5,304 nt of DNA from the NCBI GenBank assembly GCA_046706945.1, contig JBJKOY010000338.1, forward strand, positions 1 through 5,304. Reading direction: 5' to 3'. Numbering within the stretch: position 1 is the first letter of the stretch; every line of letters starts with the position of its first letter. The position numbers were made by a program, and so were the translations under genes. This DNA comes from FEN-1297 sp046706945 (lineage in GTDB: Bacteria > Bacteroidota > Ignavibacteria > Ignavibacteriales > Ignavibacteriaceae). This document shows, one piece after another, positions 4,951 through 5,304 of the stretch. The notes under the pieces are model-generated. The model was given only the letters and a program-made list of their open reading frames with translations. It searched no databases and was not told the DNA's origin.

Positions 4951-5304
4951 ATGGAAATAAAGGGAGAAGCCAAGCTTGTCAGGATATTCCTGGGCGAGAC
5001 GGATATTATCCGTCACGTTCCGGTATACGAAAAAATCGTTCAGGAAGCCAGGAAGCAGCACCTTGCCGGGGCTACGGTCTTTAAGGGAATAATGGGATTC
5101 GGAAGAACAAGCCGGGTCCATACCGCTAAAATACTGCGTCTCTCCGAAGATATGCCTATTGTAATCGAGATCGTCGACGAAGAAGCGAAGATTCAAAATT
5201 TCCTGCATCTGCTGCACGATATCTTTGAAGAGGCAAACTGCGGCGGTCTGATTACCATGGAAAAGGCAGAGATAATAAAATATGTAAGCAATCCGAATGC
5301 GGGA
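4951..5304 (+). CDS. DUF190 family PII-like protein, 3' end beyond the window
   Basis: An open frame of 118 codons runs from the ATG to the window edge without a stop. DUF190 proteins are usually about 100-130 residues, so little is missing. The start KGEAKLVRIFLGETD, the segment HLAGATVFKGIMGFGRTS (37-54), and the later LPxx-like strand DMPIVIEIVDEEAKI with the end CGGLITMEKAEII are typical of the family. DUF190 has a PII/GlnB-like ferredoxin fold and often sits beside crcB. Its biochemical role is unknown. A regulatory or ligand-sensing role in fluoride export is plausible by fold and neighbourhood but unproven. The gap to crcB is 34 bp with no terminator, so both are probably on one riboswitch-controlled transcript. 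Confidence 0.9.
   Translation, partial: MEIKGEAKLVRIFLGETDIIRHVPVYEKIVQEARKQHLAGATVFKGIMGFGRTSRVHTAKILRLSEDMPIVIEIVDEEAKIQNFLHLLHDIFEEANCGGLITMEKAEIIKYVSNPNAG

Overview
The window most likely comes from the chromosome of an Ignavibacteria-type bacterium (Bacteroidota/Chlorobi group). The strongest clue is the end of the large secreted protein at 653-2758. It carries a type IX secretion (T9SS) type A sorting domain with the NYPNPFNPTT ... VYDILGREV ... GVYLYR pattern common in that lineage. A Bacteroidota-like TAnnTTTG promoter box and a Gln directly after the predicted signal peptidase site fit the same placement. All recognised genes read on the + strand.

Layout: 1-257 is the 3' end of an IS3-family insertion sequence, holding the last 57 codons of its DDE transposase and a probable right end. 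271-397 is a C-rich tract with two 34-bp tandem repeats and an irregular continuation. 490-606 is a likely 38-residue single-span membrane protein. 653-2758 encodes a 701-residue T9SS cargo built of about 14 Asp-box/BNR-like repeats, followed by a strong intrinsic terminator at 2776-2809. 2886-3416 encodes a lipoprotein of unknown function. 3585-4136 encodes a complete family I inorganic pyrophosphatase. 4137-4399 contains no convincing gene. 4400-4538 is a regulatory leader, followed by crcB (4539-4916) and a DUF190 gene (4951 to the window edge, no stop reached).

The best-defined system is the fluoride-response unit at 4400-5304. A TAnnTTTG box is followed within a few bases by a crcB-type fluoride riboswitch with a P1 hairpin, a perfect 5-bp loop pseudoknot and the conserved TGATAACTCCTAC segment. 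The Fluc fluoride channel comes next, and then a PII-like DUF190 protein 34 bp downstream. The 3' pseudoknot strand can alternatively pair with the crcB ribosome binding site, which suggests translational control. Family I pyrophosphatase is a classic fluoride-inhibited enzyme and lies just upstream, but nothing in the sequence shows that it shares this control.

I see known families here rather than a wholly new system. The least explained items are the small membrane ORF with its overlapping leader ORF, the C-rich repeats beside the IS end, and the DUF190 partner of the fluoride channel.
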